A stretch of 64,000 nt of DNA from Jackrogersella multiformis (taxonomy: Eukaryota > Ascomycota > Sordariomycetes > Xylariales > Hypoxylaceae): assembly GCA_902806575.1 (NCBI GenBank), contig CADCXD010000018.1, positions 3,038,001 through 3,102,000 on the forward strand, written 5' to 3'. The position numbers and the translations under genes are program-made. The notes below the pieces were generated by a model. That model had not been told where the DNA came from and did no database searches. It worked only from the letters and a program-made list of their open reading frames with translations. Below are positions 9,310 to 19,361 of this stretch, in pieces (the first letter of the stretch is position 1; every line of letters begins with the position of its first letter).

Positions 9310-10743
9310 CTATAGTCGCTGCCATCCGAGGCCGTAGTTTCTCGCGCTGCCGGAAAGCCGGCTGCCCATGGGCGCGTCGAAGGACCTCGGCGCGCTGTTG
9401 GGGTTGAGAGGGACTTGGGGGTTCTCCCGAGCCTTGAGCTCGTCCTCGAATACGGTCGCCTCACCCACCTTCTCCTTCGCCACCGCCGCGGCCTCCGGGT
9501 CGGGCTCCGTTATGGTGATGGCGATCTTTCCGGAGGAGTCCACGGTGGCCGATACGGGCTGCGCGTAGATCTTCGACCCGCCGTGCTTCTCGAGGTCGTA
9601 TTCGTGCAGGCTCTTGGCGGTCTGGGATAGGCCCTTGCGCTTCGTCGAGTTGAACGCCGATTCCTCGCTCGGCGTGATGCCGACGAACCCGGCCACGCCG
9701 ATGGTAGGCTGGAAACTGAACGTGGCGAAGTTGGTAGGCTTTAAGACCCTCGCCTTGACGGGTTGGTGATGCTTCTGGGGTCCGTAGAGCGCGTGGTTCT
9801 CCTGGAAATTCCGTGTGCGCAGATAAGAAATACCGGCTGAAGGGTGTGTGATAGGGGGTCCATTCGCCGCATACGGACTGCCCTGTTGGAGCTCTAGGGC
9901 CCTGCTCACCGCCAACTTTCCGAGACGATACGATAAGGATAGGTCGACCGGGGCAAGATCCAAGAACTGACTGACGAGGTTATAGAGGGTTACGCGTTCG
10001 TCCCTCAGGTCCCTCAGATATTTTGTTAATTGGGTTGGCGTGATATTGGAGGCGGTGATTGTGGGGGTTTCCTCCGTGTCCTGTGTTTCCCCGAGCTCCT
10101 TCGCTTCCCTAGCCTTCTGCGCTGCTTCTTCCGTCATCTTGGCCGCGAGCTTCTCCTCCAGAAAAGCGCGGAATTCTGAGCGTTTATTTCGCACCTTTCT
10201 ATTGAGAAATTTATTGAAATCGCCATCCGTCATTCCGGCAAGCCAAGGGCCGGTAAACTTCCATCTCTGGTTCGCCAGTTTCACCTTCGCCTCGCTGTCC
10301 AGCGCAGTTATGTCGACATCTTCCTCAAAAACAGACTTCAATCCCCTGGCCCTGGTATATGACTCAACGGAACTCGAAGGCGGCACTGTAAGCGGCAGGT
10401 TCAGCTCCTGGTATTTCCGTAAAGTCATGACGTGATCCGAGGCGGATTGAAAATCTGTGACTTGCTCGGTAGAATCGACCTGCCTGACCCGCACGAGGGG
10501 GAAGGTAGTTTTCGTGGTAGTCTTCAAGGGGAACGGTCGCTTGAAACCCCAATCACCGTTTTCCCGAGACGAAGAAGGCGTGGTCACGGTGAGATGCGTG
10601 GGGTAGGGTATCGTGGCGGTCGGAGAGTGGTGTTTAGTTGCTAAAGAATAATCGCCGGGAGGAGATGGTATTGGGGCTGGCATCGAGAACATCCGAGACG
10701 ATCTCAGAAGCGCAGCCCCCGGGGAAACACTCCTGCCGGCCAT
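9310..10743 (-). CDS. MRP51: Mitochondrial small-subunit ribosomal protein MRP51 (bS1m)
   Basis: Single exon of 477 residues from the ATG at 10743 (MAGRSVSPGAALLRSSRMFS); the frame is open a little further upstream but without an ATG. The start of the conserved MRP51 region is clear: PYPTHLTVTTPSSSRENGDW, then GFKRPFPLKTTTKTTFPLVR and a DFQSASDHVMTLRKYQEL segment at ~residues 50-115. The C-terminal part has NYGLGWQRL at the end. Yeast Mrp51 is needed for translation of mitochondrial COX2/COX3 mRNAs and binds near their leaders. The basic, Ser/Arg/Ala-rich N-terminus suits a mitochondrial presequence. It is transcribed away from the NECAP gene across a shared 560 bp upstream region. Confidence 0.88.
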   Translation of the reverse strand: MAGRSVSPGAALLRSSRMFSMPAPIPSPPGDYSLATKHHSPTATIPYPTHLTVTTPSSSRENGDWGFKRPFPLKTTTKTTFPLVRVRQVDSTEQVTDFQSASDHVMTLRKYQELNLPLTVPPSSSVESYTRARGLKSVFEEDVDITALDSEAKVKLANQRWKFTGPWLAGMTDGDFNKFLNRKVRNKRSEFRAFLEEKLAAKMTEEAAQKAREAKELGETQDTEETPTITASNITPTQLTKYLRDLRDERVTLYNLVSQFLDLAPVDLSLSYRLGKLAVSRALELQQGSPYAANGPPITHPSAGISYLRTRNFQENHALYGPQKHHQPVKARVLKPTNFATFSFQPTIGVAGFVGITPSEESAFNSTKRKGLSQTAKSLHEYDLEKHGGSKIYAQPVSATVDSSGKIAITITEPDPEAAAVAKEKVGEATVFEDELKARENPQVPLNPNSAPRSFDAPMGSRLSGSARNYGLGWQRL

Positions 10744-11303
10744 CCTACGAAGTTCTAAGCTCGCGGCGGAGCTCAATGCTGTGTTGGTGGTGACCTAGGC
10801 GATAAAGGTCTGGTAGTCTGGTAATCTTGTAGCTTCGCAGCTTTCGCGTTGAGGAGTTTTCGATGAAGCGCATTGAATTCGGTAAATTCTCGGAGGGGTC
10901 ATACCTATATCTTATCGATTAGCGCTGTGGAGCTAGATATTGTACCCAAGTACCTAGGTGCCTAAACGCTAGCGTTCCTTCCGGTCCTACAGGAGCTCAA
11001 GTACCGTAATATAAATAGGGGCTTGCACCGCACTACAGGGGCTCAGGGGGGGTTAAAGCTCCACAAGCTGAGCTCGGCCGGTTGCCCACCTTAAAGAAGC
11101 GCAGCGCAGGAGCAGAGCGTAGAAGGAAGCAGCATCATCAACTTCCCAAACCCCAAACCGGAAGCGGCCATCTCTAACAAGATAAATAACTAAACTGAAC
11201 TAAACCCCACACGGAGCGTTTTTAGTCTTTTAGTTTTTATTTTAGTTTCTTCAAATTCCGGAGACGAAAAAAGAAAGAGACGGAGAGAAAAAGGAAAAAT
11301 ATA
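10744..11303. promoter_or_regulatory. Divergent upstream region MRP51 / NECAP
   Basis: Shared region between two diverging genes. A GTACCTAGGTGCC word lies near 10950, and a C/A-rich leader precedes the NECAP ATG (TATAATGGAGG). No consensus TATA box placed with confidence. Confidence 0.45.
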
Positions 11304-12113
11304 ATGGAGGTAATTGATCCGGCCACGGGCCGACCTCTGCCGCCCGACGCCATCCAGAGAGTGCTCTTCGTGGCGAGCTCCGTGCACGTCTACAACATCC
11401 CGCCCATGACGCCCGGCAAGGGCCACGTCGCCGCCAGCTGGACCGCGGACGGCGGCAAGCGCCAGATCTTCACCGCGCGCCTGCGCGTGATCGAGACGGC
11501 CGTCCCGGTGCCCCGCAGCGGCAGCGGCGCCGGCGAGGAGGGGGAGGAAGAAGAAGAAGAGAAGGTGAAGACGGACATCGCGCTCGAGGACGCCAGCAAC
11601 GGGAGCTTGTTCGCCGCCGCGCCCTACACCGCCGCGGCCATCGTGGAGCCCGTCTCCGACAGCTCGCGGTTCTTCGCGCTGCGGGTCCAGGACGAGGCCG
11701 GCCGCAAGGCCACGCTGGGCATCGGCTTCGAGGAGCGCAGCGAGGCCTTCGACTTCGGCGTGTCCCTGCAGGAGGCGCAGAAGACGCTGGGCTGGGGCGC
11801 CGGCGGCCCGTCCGGGAAGAAGGCCGCCGCGTTCGAGCGGAGGGACGGCGCCGCCGAGAAGCGCGACCTCAGCCTGAAGGACGGCGAGACCATCACCATC
11901 AACCTGCCCGGGAGATTCGGGAGGCGGAAGCCCGAGCCGCCTCCCCCGTATTCCAGTGACGGCCCCTCGTCGTTCTCGCTGCCCCCGCCTCCGTCCTCCG
12001 GCTCGGGCATCCTTCCTCCTCCGCCCCCGCCGACCGCGACGAGCTCGCGGGCCAAACGGCTATCCGCGCAAGATCTTGGCTTCGACAATGGGAAGTTCGG
12101 GGAGTTTGCGTGA
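11304..12113 (+). CDS. NECAP-like adaptin-ear-binding coat-associated protein
   Basis: Single exon of 269 residues. The N-terminal PHear domain (DUF1681) is plain: MEVIDPATGRPLPPDAIQRV, then AASWTADGGKRQIFTARLRV, DIALEDASNGSLFAAAPYT, SSRFFALRVQDEAGRKATLG and IGFEERSEAFDFGVSLQEA. An acidic insertion (EEGEEEEEEK) sits in a loop at about residues 76-84. After ~200 residues the chain becomes proline-rich (PPPPPP) and ends KFGEFA. In animals NECAP binds AP-2 and helps control clathrin coat assembly; fungal members are assumed to act at the same step. The coding region is very GC-rich. Confidence 0.9.
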   Translation: MEVIDPATGRPLPPDAIQRVLFVASSVHVYNIPPMTPGKGHVAASWTADGGKRQIFTARLRVIETAVPVPRSGSGAGEEGEEEEEEKVKTDIALEDASNGSLFAAAPYTAAAIVEPVSDSSRFFALRVQDEAGRKATLGIGFEERSEAFDFGVSLQEAQKTLGWGAGGPSGKKAAAFERRDGAAEKRDLSLKDGETITINLPGRFGRRKPEPPPPYSSDGPSSFSLPPPPSSGSGILPPPPPPTATSSRAKRLSAQDLGFDNGKFGEFA

Positions 12114-12323
12114 GATTAATTACTAGTCTGAAGATGGTCTCCTAGCTACAGTTCATTGCCCTTGATAGACTCTGGTGGAAGCGTATCGTTGCTGGTAGCG
12201 GTGTCTCAACTCTTGAGACGAAAATGAAATTCACATTGCGAATACTCTGACTGATAACCACAAACGCCTGCCTAAAACCTCGCTGCCCTTCCATACACTA
12301 CTCCCCATAAGGGGCCGACCACC

Positions 12324-13226
12324 CTAAATCGTACGGTCCTTGCCATTCTCCTTATCCCGCTCACTGTACGTACGGCTCAGCAAAGGCATGCTCCTCCGCT
12401 TCGTCGGTTTCGCTTCTTGAACCACCTCCACGGAATGAGACCTGTTGCGAGACGTAACACCTGACTTGTCTTCTATAGACGTGCCCTCCAATTCGAATTG
12501 TTCGACCTCGGGAGTGTTCTGGGGGGTCCTATATTGTCGATGTGTTAAATCTTGCTGGTCCCAATCGTGCCAAGAATAAACCCCCTGGACGGAATGCGGT
12601 CTCTCATGATGTATGCCCGGAGCTCCAGTGAACCCATAAGGTGGATAGTAAAGGTTGGGAACAGGAGGTGGTTGGTTGGCTTGTACATACGATGGCAACG
12701 GTGGGGGCGTAGGGAAACTAGGGAAACCAGAGTAACCAACGTTGTTCTGCTGCTGCTGTGCGGGATTCATCGCTTCCCTCTCATTCTCAACCCGGGACCA
12801 TCTCTCACGGCACTGTATTTCGACGTATAGCTCGCTCAGCCGAGCTAGTATCTTCTTTTCCTCTTCAACCGTATCGACGATGCGATGCCTGAGCCAACCT
12901 CGATGTTTCTTGGCCAGCTTCCGGTCGTCTGGGTTATTGGCCCAGTTTATTTTACACTCTGCATAGGGCACCCGCATGGTCAGATCAATAGCCCGCTTGT
13001 CGTGTTGCTGTAGCATCTCGAGGAGGTACATGCGCTCTGTGTGTAGTTCGTCAAACGAGCGTGGGTGCAGTCCTAGCTGTAGCGCGTTGACTGACTGCCA
13101 GGGGTCGCCCCGGACTTTCGTCGTCGATTCTGGCCATACCGTGTGATAGTTTGGTTGTGGTCCGAACATATTCTCACAGGATTCCTGAGCAGGGTATACC
13201 GGGTTACCTTGTAGTTTAGGCGACAT
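12324..13226 (-). CDS. Hypothetical fungal protein with basic helical core and Pro/Gln-rich tail
   Basis: Single exon, 300 residues, starting at the ATG at 13226 (MSPKLQGNPVYP); the frame extends seven codons further upstream without an ATG. I do not recognise a family. Residues ~50-130 look helical and charged (HPRSFDELHTERMYLLEMLQ, then KKHRGWLRHRIVDTVEEEKK, ARLSELYVEIQCRERWSRVE), suggesting an amphipathic or coiled-coil segment. The middle is Pro/Gln/Tyr-rich. The C-terminus has basic/serine motifs (KPTKRRSMPLLSRTYSERDK) resembling phosphorylation sites or a nuclear signal. It converges on the NECAP gene with ~210 bp between stops. The long low-complexity-flanked open frame and normal codon use support a real gene. 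Confidence 0.65.
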   Translation of the reverse strand: MSPKLQGNPVYPAQESCENMFGPQPNYHTVWPESTTKVRGDPWQSVNALQLGLHPRSFDELHTERMYLLEMLQQHDKRAIDLTMRVPYAECKINWANNPDDRKLAKKHRGWLRHRIVDTVEEEKKILARLSELYVEIQCRERWSRVENEREAMNPAQQQQNNVGYSGFPSFPTPPPLPSYVQANQPPPVPNLYYPPYGFTGAPGIHHERPHSVQGVYSWHDWDQQDLTHRQYRTPQNTPEVEQFELEGTSIEDKSGVTSRNRSHSVEVVQEAKPTKRRSMPLLSRTYSERDKENGKDRTI

Positions 13227-13896
13227 GGAGGTTGTGAGCTTCTTCAAGTTATGTTTGAGTGAGAACCGAGTATCGCTGAAGTGGCAAGCCGACTATATTC
13301 ATATTCCTGTCTATTAATACGTTTTACTAGACAAAGCTTTGCTAACGCAGGCAAATAAATATCCAGGCAGGTACAGTATTAGGAACAAACAATTTTCTAG
13401 GGTGTTCTAGTTTCACGATAACTATGCATATATAAGGCAGACCACGAGTCTGGGAGTAGCTAGGCCTTTCTCATGAAATATAGATGGTGAAGTCATAATT
13501 ATTGCAAAAGCGGATAGAACACATCCAGTTTCCACCAGCCCAACATCACCATCAATAAAAGACATCAATCTGAAGAACTTAGAAACTTTTACACATTAAA
13601 CGTTTCCTATAACCGGTAGTTACTAGGCGTGAGGTCTTGATCAAGCCAGACCTTATTCTCATCAACAATGAAAGCAATTCTAGAATGCATCGAGTGCGTG
13701 CTAGAATGCGAGTATACCCAAGGTTATTTAAACAATCATTTGCAAGAAAAGAAAACCTATCTCCCAGCTTAAATATACCTCATCAAAATAGCCCCTTTTA
13801 TCGTGTGCAAACCGCATATTAAGTATCGTCATAGTTATACATATAGCAACAATGCAAGCTATAGTAGTACATCCCACGAAGCCCGGGAAGGAGACC
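13227..13896. other. Intergenic region upstream of the hypothetical gene and downstream of the radical SAM gene
   Basis: AT-rich DNA without sizeable coding frames. Short open frames at 13637-13822 and 13728-13916 lack family signatures and overlap the 3' end of the neighbouring gene. Confidence 0.5.
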
Positions 13897-15166
13897 TCAT
13901 AGGGCAAACCCATCATGTCTCGGAGGATCGCAAAAGCGCCACTGTAGCATCAGAATCAGCGACGACCAAACTCGAGAATATTTCATGCAGCTTGAGATTC
14001 CAGAAAAACACATGAGCATAAAAAATAAAAATAAATACTACTCACCAATCCCACTTCCTCCGCAGCCTTCCTCACCGCAGAGACCTCATCCTTGCTAACA
14101 GGGCGATTAATCTCCGCGTACCTGACCTCCCCGCCATCGCCACTCCCAGCCTCTCCCTCTTCGCCCCCTCCTGGGCTTGCCCACGTGCGCGTCCGGCCTA
14201 TACTGGTCCATGATATGGACGAAGACGTCGCGGGAGACCTCGCGAGCCAGGAACTCTATGATCCTCCGGCCCTCGGCCTCCTTGCCGGGCATGACGAGGT
14301 GCCTGACCAGGAGGCCGCTCTTCGCCACCCCGTCGGCGGTGAAGCGCAGGTCGCCGACCTGCGCGTGAATGGCGCGGATGCTCTCGGCGGCCGCGGACCC
14401 GTAGTCGTCGGCCTTCAGCAGCCGCCGCGACGTCGCCTTGTCCCAGACCTTGAAGTCCGCGAGGTAGACGTCGACGAGGCCGTCCATGAGCTGCAGCGAC
14501 GCCAGCGAGTCGAAGGCCGACGTGTTGTACACGATCGGGAGCCTCAGCCCCAGCCCGCGCGCCGCCAGGATCGACAGCGCCACCTGCGGCACCACGTGCT
14601 CGGGCGTGACGAGGTTGATGTTGTGGACCTGGCCCACGTCCTGCAGCTTGACGTACCACTGGGCCAGCTCCTCGGGCGTCAGGTCGAACCCGTTTCTCTG
14701 GTGCGCGATGTCGTAGTTCTGGCAGAACGTGCAGCGCAGATTGCACCCGGAGAAGAAGACGGAGCCGCTGCCGTTGTGGCCCTGTATGCAGGGCTCTGTT
14801 GACTCATTCAACCCACGTCCGTCTCCACGAGGTCGAGCTGGCTGACTTACCCTCGCCGAAATGCGGCGCGATCACGTTGACCTTGACGTTCTCCCCGATC
14901 AGACACATGCCCGTGGTCTCGTAGCGGTTGACGCCGCAGAGCCGCGGGCACAGATTGCAGTTCCGCAGGTGCGCGTAGGCGAGGGAGCGCTTCTTAGATG
15001 CTTCTACCTCGGATAATAGCTGGTACCGCGGGGTGTAGTCGTCTAGCAGGAACGGAGGCGCGAGATGAAGCGAGTAACGATCACCGCCAGGCCTTCGTGT
15101 GAGATTTGTAAGCCGACGGAGGGTTGAGCGAGAGCCGACCCGTACCCGACTACTACTTAATAACAT
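13897..15166 (-). CDS. PflX-like radical SAM protein (COG1313 type), bacterial-type
   Basis: Proposed exons: 15166-14851, 14795-14185, 14126-14046 and 13941-13897, about 350 residues. Exon 1 carries NCNLCPRLCGVNR, a Cys-rich motif preceding the core, then APHFGEG. Exon 2 continues EPCIQGHNGSGSVFFSGCNL and RCTFCQNYDIAHQ, so the CX3CX2C cluster for the [4Fe-4S]/SAM site is complete; VDVYLADFKVWD and the MDQYRPDAH segment are also PflX-like. The last exons read RYAEINRPVSKDE and WRFCDPPRHDGFAL. Intron 1 (14796-14850; GTAAGT...ACAG) and intron 3 (13942-14045; GTGAGT...ACAG) are convincing. The 14127-14184 junction is needed to restore frame but is GC-rich with no clear branch point; a frameshift is the alternative. 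Such proteins are annotated as PFL-activase-related, substrate unknown. The N-terminal Arg/Ser/Leu-rich stretch could target mitochondria. Confidence 0.8.
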
Positions 15167-15630
15167 CGTGGGATACGAATCGCATGATTATGTATATACA
15201 TATGTGTATTCTTATAGGTGAATTGGGTGAATTAGACGAACCAGGTGCATTAGGTAACAACGTTGGAATGATTAAAGCCGGAAGTCGATGACGACAATTG
15301 GCCGTATGCGTACCTACCCCTATGGATTTTGGGCCGCCGGATTGCGGGGGACTTTGGATCATATATCGGCCGCAATTACTCAGTGAGAGATACAAAAGCC
15401 GGCTTGGCACCCTACTTATACCCATCTGGGTTGCCCTTTCCACTTACGCTTCTTATAGCTGAATACTAATATATATAGAGATATAAGTAAGTAAATATTT
15501 ATATTATAATAACTCACTCCATTGATTATCTAGTGACATTTGTTAATACTTACACTAGGTAAGCTATAAGTTATTTCGTCTTAGTAGGTAATTACTAAAC
15601 ACCTTAATAGCCAATATTGAACCGGTAAAG
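15167..15630. promoter_or_regulatory. Divergent upstream region, radical SAM gene / dehydrogenase gene
   Basis: Shared by two genes pointing outward. The half next to the dehydrogenase is AT-rich (TATATATAG near 15470; ACTAGGTAAGC near 15553). No specific operator recognised. Confidence 0.45.
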
Positions 15631-16714
15631 ATGGCTCCTCAGATACTATGGGTCGGCTTAGGCAACATGGGGAGAGTAAGTCTACTCCATCACGACTCCA
15701 ACCTCTGACACATCATCCTATTACTAATCCTCGCCTAAGGGAATGGTGAAGAACCTAGTGGAGAAGGGCAACCTGGATAAGCCGGTGATCATATACAACC
15801 GAACCAGGAAGCGTGCCGAGGAACTAGCCGCCAAGCTCCCCGAAGGAAAGACGGAGATCGTTGATTCGGTCGAGGAAGGCGTCAAGAAGGCCGATATCAT
15901 CTTCAACATCGTCTCCAACGACGCCGCGGTGAAGAGTGTTTTCGACACCCTCCTCAAAGGGGATGTTAAGGGTAAGCTGTTTATCGATTGCTCTACGATC
16001 GCCCCAGAGACCACGGACCATGTCGCCAAGTTGGTAGCAGATAAGGGGGCTCGGTTTGTTGCGAGTCCCATCTTTGGCGCGCCAGCAGCAGCCGAAGCAG
16101 GCCAGCTTGTGTAAGTTGATATCTCCCACTTAGGTGCCTAGTCCATCACAACGCTTGGTCTATCACAACAGCAGGAACCGATTTTTTAACATTATCAACC
16201 TAGTTTCGTCCCTGCCGGACCTAGTTCAGACATCGACAAGCTGCGGCCTTACATCAAGGGCGTGATGGGCAAAGCCGAGATCGCGTTCGACGACAAGCCA
16301 GCGGGCACGGCGCTCAAGCTGAAGCTCCTGGGCAACGGCGTCATCATCAACATGGTGACGCAGCTAGGCGAGGGGCTCACGGTAGCGGAGAAGTCGGGTG
16401 TGGGCACGGACGCCCTGAAGCAGCTGATAGATCTGATGTTCGGCGGCGTGTATAGCATCTACGCGCAGCGCATGACCGAGGGCACGTACTGGAAGATGGC
16501 GGAGCCGCTCTTCTCGGCGGACAACGCGCGCAAGGACGCCGGCCACGCCATGAACCTGGCCAAGAGCGTTGGCGCCGAGCTCAAGCTGCTCGAGGTGGCC
16601 GATGAGTATCTAAAGAGCGTTGCCGACCATGCCGGCGGCGACAAAGGTGATATCGCCGGCATATATGGCGCGGCACGGAAGAATGCCGGCTTAAAATTTG
16701 AGAACGACGCTTAA
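15631..16714 (+). CDS. 3-hydroxyisobutyrate dehydrogenase-like beta-hydroxyacid dehydrogenase
   Basis: Three exons: 15631-15675, 15740-16110 and 16204-16714, giving 308 residues. The N-terminal Rossmann motif is WVGLGNMGRGMVKNL (GxGxxG, split by intron 1); DCSTIAPETTDHVA is the substrate-binding signature (DxST) and KLLGNGVIINMVTQLGEG carries the catalytic Lys (KxxxN type). The C-terminal all-alpha domain follows (AEPLFSADNARKDAGHAMNL). Family members oxidise 3-hydroxyisobutyrate (valine catabolism), tartronate semialdehyde or related acids with NAD(P)+; the exact substrate cannot be read from sequence. Introns are 64 nt (TTACTAAT branch site) and 93 nt. There is no obvious mitochondrial presequence, since the Rossmann strand starts at residue 4, suggesting a cytosolic or peroxisomal enzyme rather than classical mitochondrial HIBADH. 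Confidence 0.9.
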
Positions 16715-17243
16715 TATTATTACGTCTAAACTTCCTTTGGGACCTGATTCAAGATCAAGACATGCAGACGGGATCATGCCCTTTTTGCCCCCCTCCCCCT
16801 TGCTCCTAATTGAATTGCCGTTACAAAGATAAAAAATAAAGGAATTACAGACATATCTAAAAAGAATTCGTTAAAAATCACAAAAATAAGCCTCAATGGG
16901 AAATATGAGAAAAGGGGGGAAATAGTGAAAACAAGCAAATTCCGTCGATGCCTTTACCTAGAGGTATTATGATTGCATTTACCGCTATTTTATCAAGTCC
17001 TCTATGATACCATATCTTGCTCCACGCCCCTTCTCGACCTTAGAGTGGCCAGGGTCGGATTCGTCGTCGCTGCTGTGGTCATTACCGTTATAGCCATCGC
17101 TGGAGTGCTGCGACTAGGCGACCGTCTACGGCGAGGCGACCGTCTGCGTTGGGGTGATTAGTCTGCATCATGGTAGGCTTCGTGATACTTGGCGTCGGGG
17201 GGTTTTCAAAGAAGGCCGGCGGTCTAGGGTATGCATCGCTCGC
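16715..17243. other. Convergent intergenic region
   Basis: Between the dehydrogenase and the hypothetical gene. A small ATG-containing frame at 16973-17161 has a hydrophobic middle followed by imperfect repeats coding RLRRGDRL, but no homology or intron support; I leave it unannotated. Confidence 0.45.
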
Positions 17244-18665
17244 CTACTGTTCTCTCAACTCTTTTGCCACAGCTTCTCTTTGTTCCGTGCTGCCCCATTT
17301 ATGAATGTTCATTAGAGTATCCTGGAACATGGTGAAACCTTCATCTGTGCTCAATATAAACCTCTGGACTACACCTAAAACAAACGTCGGGTTTTCAATG
17401 GTTCCAGTCATCCACATGATATAAAGGATTGCAAACTCAGGATTAATGACAAAGCCGAAAACAGTGGGATGGGTTCTGAGCAGCTTTTTGGTAGCAGAGA
17501 GAACTGCTGCGCAATAAGTAGCAAGCTGCTGTTGGGCGACGGTTATTGACTCTCCTTCGCCACTATTGAATTTCACGAAAAGGTAGGGGAAAATCGTTCC
17601 TTCGCTCGTAATTTGGTATGCTTCACTCATATCTAATACCCTTGTCTTGTCATCTAACACGGTAGAAACCCAATTCAAATTATACCCTATAGTTACATCC
17701 GGGTTGGTAGCCCTGAGACGTTGACCTAGCGGGAAAGCTCTGAGGCGTTTACGAATATAAGGATCCGTAATATCGTCACGCATACTGGTATCATTCGACC
17801 TGACCTTAAGAGAATGTTTGAGAAAAGGCATCCAATCTGCTGAACCGGTTGATGTCATTTTGAAGGCGGTTATATAGTGCATAGAGAATATAGGACTGCA
17901 TTCCCTTATGTCGTTTTCGAACGTTGCTTCTCTCGCACCATTGAATTGAGCCGTAGCGTCCAGATAATTCTCTTTCAGCACGTTCAAATACGCACGACCA
18001 CGGTCATAGTGAGGAGTTTCCAGTATCTTGTTGGAAAGTGTAGTGATCCAGGGGGGGAGGAAAATTGTTGGACGGGAATTCTCTTGCAAGTATATATTAT
18101 TGGCGTCCAGAAATAATGCGTACTTCACAGGGTCCTCCGAGGGCTTGTTGGTGTTTACAGTAGAAGCTTCGCTAACACTACCTCTTATGGAGCGACCTTG
18201 AGGCTCCATATCGTCTAAAGCTTTAGAAGTTTCCTTTTCTTTTACTTCTTCATTCCATTTTCTAGAGGGGAAGTTGGAACCAAGAGCCGATGTGGCTAGT
18301 TTCATTAATAAGCTCCAGTCGGTGGAAGATTTAAATGAAGGAGGATTGTACGACTTGGCGTCGTCACCAGACTCGGACGAGGAAGCAGACGAACGAGAAG
18401 AAGGAGAGGAAGATGTTGAACAAGAATTTGCCCGCGTGACCGTTTTGTTAATACCGGGAAATGTATATCAATATATTAATATATTAATATATTTCCATTA
18501 AAATACTTACTTTATATGGCCCCGTAGCTTTCTGACTACCGTACTGTGATGAGGCTTTTTACTGGGCGGGGAACCGCACCCAGATGATGGGCTAAGTTTA
18601 CGCTTGTTCTGCTCTTCGATTTGAGGGCTATGGCTGAGCCGTTGTTGTTGGTTGGTATACTCCAT
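17244..18665 (-). CDS. Hypothetical protein, possibly PD-(D/E)XK-nuclease-like (DUF7924-type)
   Basis: The main exon (17244-18312) codes for ~356 residues. Upstream, ATG at 18665 opens a short Lys/Ser-rich exon (MEYTNQQQRLSHSP ... SKKPHHSTVVRKLRGHI) with a GTAAGT donor at 18510. Joining it to CTTATTAATG at 18312 (acceptor GGAG) keeps frame, but the 198-nt intron has no well-placed branch site, so the join is tentative; ATG at 18305 is the fallback start. The segment FPYLFVKFNSGEG, followed by a helix AQQQLATYCAAVLSATKKLL, resembles the beta-strand/helix core of fungal DUF7924 nuclease-like proteins, where an E-x-K pair is expected; here the pattern is VKFN, so the metal site may be lost. No known pathway. 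Confidence 0.55.
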
Positions 18666-19361
18666 TATAAAGACGATGTAAATAGAAACCGGCTAGACAG
18701 TTGACAACGGAGTAATCCAGCACCAGTAGGAAAGCCGATATATGATAATTCAATATTCTAAAATTGAATACGGCTACAGTCTATTCATAAAAGGTATCTG
18801 ATAAATTAAAAGGATAGAAGATGTATGAAGTATCGAGCTACGGGACGATATGTAGGTATGTATTTATATAGCGATTGTTAAAAAGAAAAAGCAAGAGCTG
18901 GCTTCATATAGGTTTTAATAGGTGGCGAACCTTGGAACCCTGCTACTAGGTAAGCACTTGTATGGATCCTTGATTCAACTACGTACCTAGGCAGGTAGGT
19001 AAACCCCGTGTAAATATCACAATGCAATTGCGCATCAAAAAGGGGAGAGGAGGCTGAATCGTACCTACTGCAATGAAATACCTACCTAGGTACCTAGGTA
19101 CATACACAGTAGCTGAGTTTATGTAAGCAATAACTCGCCCCGATAAATATGACTAGTGTAATCATACCTTAGCGCCCTTTTAGGTTTGGAACCTTCTATC
19201 TTCCAATGAGAACAGAGTTTACTGAGAACAGGGTCAGCCAGGCAAAGCTCCAATCCAAACCCGAGCTTCTAAACGCATTCACATCATTCTTCAACAACTA
19301 ATCGACCGAGCTACCTACCCAATCCATTCAACTCCAAGACCCGAATCGCCCTGCATACAAT
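18666..19361. promoter_or_regulatory. Divergent upstream region hypothetical gene / VMA9
   Basis: AT-rich, with one of the dense palindromic clusters (CTACCTAGGTACCTAGGTAC at about 19080-19100) and an ACCTAGGCAGGTAGG word near 18985. No coding potential. Confidence 0.5.

Noticed and set aside
14092..14802. 236-codon plus-strand frame across the radical SAM gene
   Set aside because: Antisense shadow; the minus frame holds the cysteine cluster.
16973..17161. 62-codon frame with one hydrophobic stretch
   Set aside because: Ends in translated imperfect DNA repeats; no homologue or splice evidence.
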